NCBI GenBank assembly: GCA_028290345.1
Contig: JAQGKB010000311.1
Location: 1-10,181 of the forward strand
Length of the DNA stretch: 10,181 nt
Direction: 5' to 3'
Source: Hyphomicrobiales bacterium
Lineage (GTDB): Bacteria; Pseudomonadota; Alphaproteobacteria; Rhizobiales; Devosiaceae
The notes under the pieces were generated by a model. The model made no database searches and was not told where the DNA came from. It saw only the letters and a list, made by a program, of their open reading frames with translations. Shown in pieces: positions 1 through 5,831 of the stretch. The position numbers were made by a program, and so were the translations under genes. The stretch's first letter is position 1; every line of letters starts with the position of its first letter.

Positions 1-461
1 ATGACAAGCCCATCATCGGTCGTGGCGGTGATCTCGAGGACAGCGGGCAGGGTCTCGGGCTTGACGATCAGGGAATGATAGCGCGTCGCCTCGAAGCCGG
101 AATTGAGGCCGCGGAAAATGCCCTTGCCAGAATGGTTGATGCGGCTGGTCTTGCCGTGCATCAGGCTCGGGGCGCGGATGACATCTCCGCCCATCGCTTG
201 GCCGATCGCCTGGTGACCGAGGCAGACGCCGAGCAACGGCACGCTCGTACCGAACCGGCCGATCACGGCAAGGCAGATACCGGCTTCGCTGGGGGTCTTC
301 GGACCGGGCGACAGCACGATGGCCTCCGGCGCCATTTCTGCGATCTGCTCGAGGCTGATCTTGTCATTGCGATAGACGATCGGCTCTGCCCCGAGTTCAC
401 CGAGGAAATGGACGAGATTGTAGGTAAAACTGTCGTAGTTATCGATGACGAGTAGTTTCAT
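1..461 (-). CDS. trpG: Anthranilate synthase component II, glutamine amidotransferase (partial, 3' end outside window)
   Basis: This subunit hydrolyses glutamine and channels ammonia to TrpE, which makes anthranilate from chorismate in the first committed step of tryptophan synthesis. It acts in the cytoplasm as a TrpE-TrpG complex. The first 153 codons are visible and begin MKLLVIDNYDSFTYNL, the typical TrpG/PabA N-terminus. Also visible are LSPGP at residues 50-54, the nucleophile elbow GVCLGHQAIG with Cys80, and RYHSL at 117-121. The family is about 190-200 residues, so roughly 40 are missing, including the His-Glu part of the catalytic triad. The ATG at 461 is the natural family start; the ribosome site upstream is weak. 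It lies 110 bases downstream of trpE on the same strand, which favours TrpG over PabA. PabA-like dual use for folate cannot be excluded from sequence. Confidence 0.96.
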   Translation of the reverse strand, partial: MKLLVIDNYDSFTYNLVHFLGELGAEPIVYRNDKISLEQIAEMAPEAIVLSPGPKTPSEAGICLAVIGRFGTSVPLLGVCLGHQAIGQAMGGDVIRAPSLMHGKTSRINHSGKGIFRGLNSGFEATRYHSLIVKPETLPAVLEITATTDDGLV

Positions 462-532
462 CGCTCGGTCACTTTCCACTCACGTCTGCCACCATCATCA
501 CGCCGTGCAAGCTGCTCGGTGCCGCAGACTTC

Positions 533-559
533 GTGCTGAGCCGGGAGGCCTCGAAGCAC
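533..559 (-). promoter_or_regulatory. Possible hairpin in the trpE-trpG spacer
   Basis: In the 110-base gap between trpE and trpG, read on the minus strand, GTGCT then GAG can pair with CTC then AGCAC. That gives eight pairs with a two-base bulge and a 9-base loop. It begins about 12 bases after the trpE stop. No run of U follows, so it is not a classical terminator. It might stabilise or process the message between the two cistrons, or be chance in GC-rich DNA. The rest of the spacer shows nothing clear; I see no leader peptide with tandem Trp codons there. Confidence 0.2.
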
Positions 560-571
560 TTGGTCGTGCCT

Positions 572-2089
572 CTACTGCCCAATCCGCGCCTCGCCGGCAT
601 AGCGTAGCGCTTCCTCGGCGGCGCTGAAAAGGGCGCGGGCCTTGTTTTCGCATTCCAATTGCTCGAGTTCCGGCTTGCTGTCAGCGACGATCCCGGCGCC
701 CGACTGCACGTAGAGTTTGCCGTTGGTCAGAATCGCGGTGCGCAGCACGATGCAGGTATCCATGGTGCCGTCAGCGCCGAAATATCCCACGCACCCGCCA
801 TAGATGCCACGCTTGGCCTTTTCCAGTTCATCGATGATTTCCATCGCCCGAACCTTTGGCGCGCCCGAGACGGTGCCGGCGGGAAATCCCGCGGTGAGCG
901 CATCGACGAAGTCATATTTCGGGTCCAGCACGCCGACCACGTTGGAGACGATATGCATAACGTGCGAATAGTATTCGAGGAAGAATTTGTCTGTGACCTT
1001 CACTGATCCGATCTTGGCCACCCGGCCGACATCGTTGCGCCCCAGGTCAAGCAGCATCAGATGTTCGGCGAGTTCCTTGGGGTCCGAGATCAGTTCCTCG
1101 GCCAGTTCGCGGTCGCGTTGTGGGGTGGAACCACGCTTGCGGGTGCCAGCGATCGGGCGGATGGTGACCTCGCCCTTTTCTACCTTCACCAGGATTTCTG
1201 GGCTCGAGCCCGCCACGGCGAAATTGCCGAAGTCGAGGAAATACATGTGCGGCGACGGGTTCGTGCGGCGCAGGGCGCGATAGAGTGCCGTCGGGGGCAG
1301 GTTGAAATCCGCCTCGAAGCGCTGGCTCAACACCACCTGGAAGATATCGCCGGCGGTGATGTAGTCCTTCGCCGCTGCCACCATCTCGAAATATTGCTCG
1401 CGCGATGTGTTGCAGGTGACCGCCACGCCGCCGGTGCCGGAAATGTCGACGATATCGTCGGTCACGGGCAGGGCGCGTCCAAGCCGGGCGGCGGCATCGT
1501 CGATCCGTTCCTGCGCGCCCTCATAGGCCTGCCGCGCGGTAACGCTCTCGCGAACGTAAACCGGCGCGGTGAGATAGAGCTCGTCCTTTAGTGTATCGAA
1601 GATCGCCAGTACCGTCGGCCGCATCAAGATGGCGTCGGGCAGGTACATGGTGTCCGGATTGGTGTCCGGCAGCACTTCCATGAAGCGCACCATCTCATAA
1701 CCGAGATAACCATAGACCCCTGCGGCAGTGGAGGGCAGCCCCTCGGGCACCTCCGCCTGCGATTCCTTCACCAGCGCCCGCAATGCTTCCAGCGGCGGTT
1801 GCAGCACCGGCTCGAACGCCTCCGGCTCGAGCCCCGCATTGCGGTTGATGCTGGCCTTGCCGTCCACCACTTTCAAGATCACGTCGGGCAGCAGCCCGAT
1901 CATCGAATAGCGCCCGCGCGTGGAGCCGCCCTGCACCGATTCCAGCAGGAACGTGTTCTGGCGCCCCTGCGCCAGCTTCATGTACGTGCCGATCGGGGTT
2001 TCGAGATCGGCAATGACACGGCGGAAGACGATCTGGGCGGTGCCCGCTTCGTAACGCGCTGCAAAACCGCTGAAAGGATCGTCTGCCAT
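572..2089 (-). CDS. trpE: Anthranilate synthase component I
   Basis: This enzyme converts chorismate and TrpG-supplied ammonia to anthranilate and pyruvate, the committed step of tryptophan synthesis. The 505 residues match the usual length of a stand-alone TrpE. The N-terminal domain carries LLES at 48-51 and Ser62, the LLES-x10-S pattern that binds tryptophan for feedback inhibition. The C-terminal chorismate-binding domain (about 225-490) shows PIAGTRKRG at 312-320, DLGRNDVGRV at 348-357, HVMHIVSNV at 376-384, GFPAGTVSGAPK at 401-412 and GAGIVADS at 465-472. Alanine in PIAGT, where PabB enzymes usually have PIKGT, together with the LLES motif, points to anthranilate rather than aminodeoxychorismate synthase. 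The ATG lies 7 bases after the ppiD stop, with a modest GGAAA 11 bases upstream inside the end of ppiD, so translation is probably coupled. It is not fused to TrpG, unlike some rhizobial TrpE(G) proteins. Confidence 0.97.
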   Translation of the reverse strand: MADDPFSGFAARYEAGTAQIVFRRVIADLETPIGTYMKLAQGRQNTFLLESVQGGSTRGRYSMIGLLPDVILKVVDGKASINRNAGLEPEAFEPVLQPPLEALRALVKESQAEVPEGLPSTAAGVYGYLGYEMVRFMEVLPDTNPDTMYLPDAILMRPTVLAIFDTLKDELYLTAPVYVRESVTARQAYEGAQERIDDAAARLGRALPVTDDIVDISGTGGVAVTCNTSREQYFEMVAAAKDYITAGDIFQVVLSQRFEADFNLPPTALYRALRRTNPSPHMYFLDFGNFAVAGSSPEILVKVEKGEVTIRPIAGTRKRGSTPQRDRELAEELISDPKELAEHLMLLDLGRNDVGRVAKIGSVKVTDKFFLEYYSHVMHIVSNVVGVLDPKYDFVDALTAGFPAGTVSGAPKVRAMEIIDELEKAKRGIYGGCVGYFGADGTMDTCIVLRTAILTNGKLYVQSGAGIVADSKPELEQLECENKARALFSAAEEALRYAGEARIGQ

Positions 2090-2096
2090 TTGACTG

Positions 2097-3974
2097 CTAG
2101 TTTCCGGTTGAGCTGAGCGCCAGGACCTGGTTCAGCGCTGCGTCGTTGACGCGCAGGCCGGCCTCGTTGCGGACGCCGGTGATAAATTCGCCGAAGAGGC
2201 TGTCGCGAATGGCGTTATCCATGTAGCTGCGCGCCTGGGCGGGCGCCGTTCCAGCCGCCGGGGTGATGCTTTCCACTTGGAACACCACATAGTCGCCGTC
2301 GCCGTTCTTGGACGAGCCGTAATAGTTCGGGCCGCCGGCAAATGCCGCATTGGCAACGTCCTGGTTCAGCACCTGCGAGCCGTCCCCAGTGCGCTTGATC
2401 GGCTGCGACAGCTGCGGGAACTGGTTGAGCGTGCTTGCGACGTCGTTGAAGGATTTTCCCGCCTTGATGTCTGCCACCGCGTTCACCGCCGCCTTGGCGA
2501 TCTCGGCTGTGGTCTTCTCATTGGTCCAGGCGGTCACCAGGGCATCGTGCACTTCGGCGAGGGTCTGGTCGCGCGCCGGCTGCACCGATTTGAGATCGAA
2601 CCATACATTGTGGTTGCTGCTCAAGGTCACGGTTGGCACCAGCTTGTCGGCTTGGGCGGCAAAGATCGCCGCGGTAACCTTCGGGCGATCGGTCGCCGCG
2701 ATGTCGGCGACCGCCGAAAGCGCGGCGCCGTCATTCTTCATATCAAGGCCGCTGACCGAGAGGTTGTAGCGCTTGGCGATTGTCGCGAGCGGCTGGAACG
2801 ACGCTCGCAGTTCTTCGATCTGATCGAGGTCGTCGGAGTATTCCTTCTTCGCCGCCGCCATCGCCAAATTCTTGACGATGCTTTCCTTGGCGTCTGCAAG
2901 GCTCAGCGTGCCGCCCGCCTCGATGGTCGGAACGCTGATGGCGCGCTTGCCGACCACGCCGTCGATGATGGTGAACGCACCCTGCGCCAGCCCGAAGGCG
3001 GCCTTGGCGAGCGCCGGATCGGTTACTTCGGCCTGGGTCAGCGTACCGAGGTCGGTCACCGGCAAGTTGGCCGCCTTGGCAAGCTCGTCGAAGCTCTTGC
3101 CCGCCGTCTGGCCGTCGGTGAAAGTCTTCACAGCCGCATCATTGGGCAGCACGACCTGCTTGATGTCGCGCTTCTCGATCTTGGTGAGGCTTGCCTTGGT
3201 GCGCTCGTACTGGGCCGCGATCTCGGCATCGGTAAAGGTTTTCGTTGCCGCGAGGCTATCGAGCGACATGCTCAGCACATCGACCTTGCGCGTTTCCGGG
3301 GTGCGATACTCGGCTTGGTGCTGCTTGAGGTAGTCAGCGAGTTCCGCATCGGTCGGAGCGGCAACGGCCGGGACCGCGAGCGAGTTGATGACGAAATAGT
3401 TCAAGGTACGCGTATCGGACGCATAGCGGTTGATCAGCTGCTGCGCGGTCTCCGGCACAGCCGCATCACCGAACATGCCGACAGCAAGCTGGTTGCGCCG
3501 CGCGGCTTTCGTCTGCATATCGAAGTACTGCGCCTCGGTGTAGCCGTTCTGCTGCAGCACAGCATTGAAGCTGTTGCGGTCGAACTGCCCCAGAAGCCCG
3601 GTAAAGGATGGGTCAGCTCGCAGCATCTTGGCTAATTGCTGGTCGGAAGCGCCAAGGCCCATTTGCGAGGCGAAGCGGTTGACGGCTGCGTCGGCCGATA
3701 GCCGGGCAATCACCTGCGAGGGAATGCCCATGGCCATGGCTTCCTGCGATGTCGGCTGCTTGCCGATCTGCTGGGCGGCATTGGCCAGGGCGGATTGATA
3801 ACTTCGCTGGAAATCGATGGTGGTGATCTCCTCGTCGCCAACGCGGGCGATGACATTGGTGCCCAGGTTGGTGATGACATTGGAGATGCCAAACGCGCCG
3901 AAGCTGACTACAAGGATGGCCAACAGAATCTTTGCGATCCATGTCTTGGCGAAGGCACGCAATGTATCGAGCAT
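2097..3974 (-). CDS. ppiD: PpiD-like membrane-anchored peptidyl-prolyl isomerase / periplasmic chaperone
   Basis: PpiD-type proteins sit in the inner membrane near the Sec translocon and help newly exported proteins fold. From the ATG at 3974 the protein has 625 residues, close to the roughly 620 of E. coli PpiD. A short basic N-terminus (MLDTLRAFAKTWIAK) leads into one membrane helix at about 14-33. A SurA-N-like chaperone region follows (about 35-165, with RVGDEEITTIDFQRSY at 44-59), then a parvulin-like segment at about 265-350 starting near RDIKQVVLP, and a long C-terminal chaperone part. The parvulin core looks divergent, so isomerase activity is not assured. The open frame extends upstream to 4109, but 3974 places the membrane anchor correctly and has GGAAG 10 bases upstream. 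It is first in a ppiD-trpE-trpG run and diverges from tpiA. Confidence 0.9.
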   Translation of the reverse strand: MLDTLRAFAKTWIAKILLAILVVSFGAFGISNVITNLGTNVIARVGDEEITTIDFQRSYQSALANAAQQIGKQPTSQEAMAMGIPSQVIARLSADAAVNRFASQMGLGASDQQLAKMLRADPSFTGLLGQFDRNSFNAVLQQNGYTEAQYFDMQTKAARRNQLAVGMFGDAAVPETAQQLINRYASDTRTLNYFVINSLAVPAVAAPTDAELADYLKQHQAEYRTPETRKVDVLSMSLDSLAATKTFTDAEIAAQYERTKASLTKIEKRDIKQVVLPNDAAVKTFTDGQTAGKSFDELAKAANLPVTDLGTLTQAEVTDPALAKAAFGLAQGAFTIIDGVVGKRAISVPTIEAGGTLSLADAKESIVKNLAMAAAKKEYSDDLDQIEELRASFQPLATIAKRYNLSVSGLDMKNDGAALSAVADIAATDRPKVTAAIFAAQADKLVPTVTLSSNHNVWFDLKSVQPARDQTLAEVHDALVTAWTNEKTTAEIAKAAVNAVADIKAGKSFNDVASTLNQFPQLSQPIKRTGDGSQVLNQDVANAAFAGGPNYYGSSKNGDGDYVVFQVESITPAAGTAPAQARSYMDNAIRDSLFGEFITGVRNEAGLRVNDAALNQVLALSSTGN

Positions 3975-4079
3975 TTTCTGAGGTCTTCCAGTACGCAGGG
4001 TGACGCCGGCTTCTAGCGGCAACGGCTTGTCGCGGCGGTTATTTAATCGGGACAACCCAGTGCCGCAAGGCATAAAGCC

Positions 4080-4102
4080 GGGGTTAGGATAATCCTCACC
4101 CC
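4080..4102. repeat. Near-perfect 23-bp palindrome in the tpiA upstream region
   Basis: Arms GGGGTtAGGAT and ATCCTcACCCC are exact reverse complements except at one position each (lower case) and flank a single central A. It lies 13 bases before the tpiA ribosome site. The arms come nearly back to back, which fits a dimeric DNA-binding protein site at least as well as an RNA hairpin, although a hairpin with a 5-base loop could form. No U run follows on either strand, so it is not a terminator. GATAAT at 4088-4093 inside it could itself act as a -10 element. Confidence 0.6.
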
Positions 4103-4115
4103 TTCGCAAGCGAAT

Positions 4116-4120
4116 AGGAG
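4116..4120 (+). promoter_or_regulatory. Ribosome binding site that fixes the TTG start of tpiA
   Basis: AGGAG ends 7 bases before TTG at 4128, which is ideal spacing. The next in-frame candidate, GTG at 4143, would be 22 bases away and would shorten the conserved N-terminus. This supports TTG as the real start codon. Confidence 0.75.
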
Positions 4121-4127
4121 CAGGTTT

Positions 4128-4883
4128 TTGGCCTTTGACATCGTGCCGCTGATCGCCGGAAACTGGAAGATGAACGGCCTGCGCGCCTCCTTGGATGAAG
4201 TCACCAGGCTCAAGGACCTGCTCAAGACCGGCGCCGCATCATACTGCAGTATCGCCATCTGCCCGCCGGCAACGTTGCTTGCCGCAATGAGCACGCAGGC
4301 AGCCGGGAGCGGCATCGCAGTCGGTGGCCAGGATTGCCATCAGGCCGCGAGCGGGGCGCATACCGGCGATATCAGCGCCGCCATGCTCGCCGATGCCGGC
4401 GCTAGATACGTAATTGTTGGCCATTCCGAACGGCGCGCCGATCACGGCGAGACGGACGCGCTGGTTAGTGCGAAAGCCAGCGCGGCGATCGAGGCAGGGC
4501 TCATTCCGATCATCTGCGTCGGTGAGTCGGAAGCCGAACGAAAAGCGGGCCTTGCCGCCAAAATCGTGGGCGGCCAACTCGCGGCGTCGATTCCGGACGC
4601 TGCAGCGGATGCGGATTTCGTCGTTGCCTATGAGCCGGTCTGGGCGATCGGCACCGGCCTCACGCCAACCAGCGCCGAGATCACGGCAATGCACGACAAT
4701 CTGCGGGCGCAATTGGCCGCGCGTTTCGGCAAAAAGGGCGCGACGATCCAACTGCTTTACGGCGGTTCGCTGAAGCCAGGAAATGCTCGCGAAATCCTCG
4801 CCATCGAAAACGTCAATGGCGGACTGGTCGGGGGCGCAAGCCTCTTGGCGAACGACTTCTTCGCCATTATCTCAGCAGCCTGA
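4128..4883 (+). CDS. tpiA: Triosephosphate isomerase
   Basis: This enzyme interconverts dihydroxyacetone phosphate and glyceraldehyde 3-phosphate in glycolysis and gluconeogenesis. It is a cytoplasmic TIM barrel, normally a dimer. The 251 residues fit the family. Active-site parts are all visible: AGNWKMNG at 10-17 with Asn12 and Lys14, IVGHSERR at 96-103 with catalytic His99, AYEPVWAIGTG at 167-177 with catalytic Glu169 and the mobile loop 6, and the phosphate-binding YGGS at 211-214 and GGLVGGASL at 231-239. The start is a TTG with a well-placed AGGAG. It is followed after 107 bases by secG on the same strand, a common alphaproteobacterial order, and is divergent from ppiD. The rare start codon may lower translation or tune it; no defect is visible. 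Confidence 0.97.
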   Translation: MAFDIVPLIAGNWKMNGLRASLDEVTRLKDLLKTGAASYCSIAICPPATLLAAMSTQAAGSGIAVGGQDCHQAASGAHTGDISAAMLADAGARYVIVGHSERRADHGETDALVSAKASAAIEAGLIPIICVGESEAERKAGLAAKIVGGQLAASIPDAAADADFVVAYEPVWAIGTGLTPTSAEITAMHDNLRAQLAARFGKKGATIQLLYGGSLKPGNAREILAIENVNGGLVGGASLLANDFFAIISAA

Positions 4884-4906
4884 GGCGGGCGCGCGCACAA
4901 CGCCCC

Positions 4907-4937
4907 GAAAAACGCTGCAACGCGCTGGCGTTTCTTT
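4907..4937 (+). terminator. Weak hairpin with a T-rich tail between tpiA and secG
   Basis: AAACGC at 4910-4915 can pair with GCGTTT at 4928-4933 around a 12-base loop, followed by CTTT. The stem is short and the T tract interrupted, so at best it is a weak or partial terminator that would let some tpiA transcripts read into secG. The other bases of the 107-base gap show no convincing promoter. Confidence 0.22.
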
Positions 4938-4990
4938 AGCTCAGCGTGTAGAAGCCCGCATTCTTGTGAGTTCTGAGGACTGATCGAATA

Positions 4991-5719
4991 ATGGCCAACG
5001 TGTTGATTGTTGCCTATTTGCTGATTGTTTTGGCGCTGATCGCAGTGATCCTGCTGCAGCGTTCGGAAGGCGGCGGGCTCGGCATGGGCGGTGGCGGCGG
5101 CTTCATGACCGCGCGTGGTTCGGCCAACCTGTTGACGCGGACAACTGGCGTCCTGGCGGCGCTGTTCTTCGCTACGGCGATCGGACTGACCATCCTCAAC
5201 GAACTCGATCGCGGTTCCTCGACCATCCTCAACGACGCGACGAACGCGGCCGGCAAGGCGCCGGCCAACCCGCTCGACGCGCTGAACGCTTTGCAGAACA
5301 ATTCTCAGGCCCCGTCCGGAACCCAGGCGCCCGGCGCGGCCCCCGCGACGCCTTCGCCAGCCGCTGAAGATGCGCTGAGCCTTGCCGTGCCGGCCGCCCC
5401 CGCCGCTACTACGCCCGCCCCAGCGACGACGCCGGCACCCGTGACCACCCAGGCTCCGGCGGCTGCACCTGCGCCGGCTGCTATGCCGGCCCCGGCCCCG
5501 GCCGCGACTACGCCAGCACCTGCCGCGCCCGCGCCCGCGGCGACTTCGCCCGCTACCACACCTGCGCCTGCGCCTGCCTCGACACCGGCTCCCGCCCCGA
5601 CACCTGCGCCTGCTCCAGCAATGACGATGGCTCCTGCGATGAAGCCGGCACCCGCCAAGCCCGCACCGGCTGCGACAACGCCTCCGGCGACCGCTCCGGC
5701 GCAACCGGCAACCAACTGA
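4991..5719 (+). CDS. secG: Preprotein translocase subunit SecG with long Pro/Ala-rich tail
   Basis: SecG joins SecY and SecE in the inner-membrane protein-export channel and aids the SecA motor cycle. The SecG core covers about residues 1-75: a first membrane helix at 3-22 (VLIVAYLLIVLALIAVILLQ), a glycine-rich cytoplasmic loop with RSEGGGLGMGGGGGFM at 24-39 and the typical ARGSANLLTR at 41-50, and a second helix at 52-71. After residue 100 the protein becomes a tail of about 140 residues made almost wholly of Ala, Pro and Thr with few charges. SecG is commonly 75-130 residues, so 242 is long, although alphaproteobacterial SecG often has some tail. If topology matches E. coli, the tail is periplasmic. 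GAGGA at 4975-4979 lies 11 bases before the ATG. A strong terminator follows the gene. Confidence 0.95.
   Translation: MANVLIVAYLLIVLALIAVILLQRSEGGGLGMGGGGGFMTARGSANLLTRTTGVLAALFFATAIGLTILNELDRGSSTILNDATNAAGKAPANPLDALNALQNNSQAPSGTQAPGAAPATPSPAAEDALSLAVPAAPAATTPAPATTPAPVTTQAPAAAPAPAAMPAPAPAATTPAPAAPAPAATSPATTPAPAPASTPAPAPTPAPAPAMTMAPAMKPAPAKPAPAATTPPATAPAQPATN
5309..5716 (+). repeat. Low-complexity Ala/Pro/Thr coding tract in secG
   Basis: This stretch encodes repeated units such as TPAPA, PAPAP and PAPAA without an exact period. The DNA is rich in GCGCC, CCGGC and CCTGC variants, with synonymous changes between units, which suggests old slippage-driven growth kept by selection on composition rather than one recent expansion. 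The same composition leaves the opposite strand open for hundreds of codons rich in Gly/Ala or Arg/Gly, which I regard as an artefact. Confidence 0.8.
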
Positions 5720-5741
5720 CCCGCCGCACGGTGGACCGAAT

Positions 5742-5773
5742 GAAGGGGATGGCGACATCCCCTTCTTCTTTTT
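5742..5773 (+). terminator. Strong intrinsic terminator after secG
   Basis: A perfect 10-bp stem, GAAGGGGATG with CATCCCCTTC, closes a GCGA tetraloop of the stable GNRA type and is followed by TTCTTTTT. It begins 22 bases after the secG stop. It should end the secG (and possibly tpiA-secG) transcript and means pyrG needs its own promoter in the next 58 bases, or depends on read-through. Confidence 0.93.
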
Positions 5774-5778
5774 GTATG

Positions 5779-5812
5779 AGGCGAAACATTCGCCTTCGAA
5801 TCACGTTCGAAA
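5779..5812 (+). promoter_or_regulatory. Structured pyrG leader: inverted repeat and paired TTCGAA sites
   Basis: Between the terminator and pyrG, AGGCGAA (5779-5785) and TTCGCCT (5789-5795) form a perfect 7-bp inverted repeat around ACA. The palindrome TTCGAA then occurs at 5795-5800 and again at 5806-5811, spaced 11 bases, about one helical turn. All this lies in the only place a pyrG promoter can be. I could not find a convincing -35/-10 pair. It could be an operator or a leader RNA fold. Confidence 0.4.
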
Positions 5813-5831
5813 CGACATAAGGTGAGGGCCC

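Larger units (their letters stand above)
3975..4127. promoter_or_regulatory. Divergent control region between ppiD and tpiA
   Basis: These 153 bases separate two divergent genes and must hold start signals for both. For tpiA (plus), GGGACA at 4049-4054 and CATAAA at 4071-4076, 16 bases apart, are a tolerable -35/-10 pair; they would start the transcript close to the palindrome at 4080-4102. For ppiD (minus), TTGCGG and TAAATA spaced by 17 are possible but weak. TTGTC at 4027-4031 and GACAA at 4051-4055 also form a widely spaced inverted pair. These promoter calls are by eye and uncertain; that the region is regulatory follows from the gene layout. Confidence 0.4.

Noticed and set aside
2277..3635. 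452-codon plus-strand frame opposite ppiD
   Set aside because: ppiD has clear domains, anchor and operon context; the opposite frame is rich in Arg and Gly, has no recognisable motif and reflects GC-rich codon structure.
3975..4109. N-terminal extension of PpiD by 45 residues
   Set aside because: The extension has no ribosome site, covers the divergent promoter region and would push the membrane anchor away from the N-terminus, unlike the family.
4930..4980. TTAGCTCAG plus GTAGAAGC, reminiscent of a tRNA D arm
   Set aside because: No acceptor stem, anticodon arm or GTTCGAATC-type T arm can be drawn around it.
5305..5715. 136-codon Gly/Ala/Val-only minus-strand frame
   Set aside because: Another antisense shadow of the secG low-complexity tail.
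4757..5758. 333-codon minus-strand open frame opposite secG, rich in Arg, Gly and Ser
   Set aside because: It is the mirror of the Pro/Ala codons of secG; composition is extreme, and it has no family resemblance and crosses a strong terminator.
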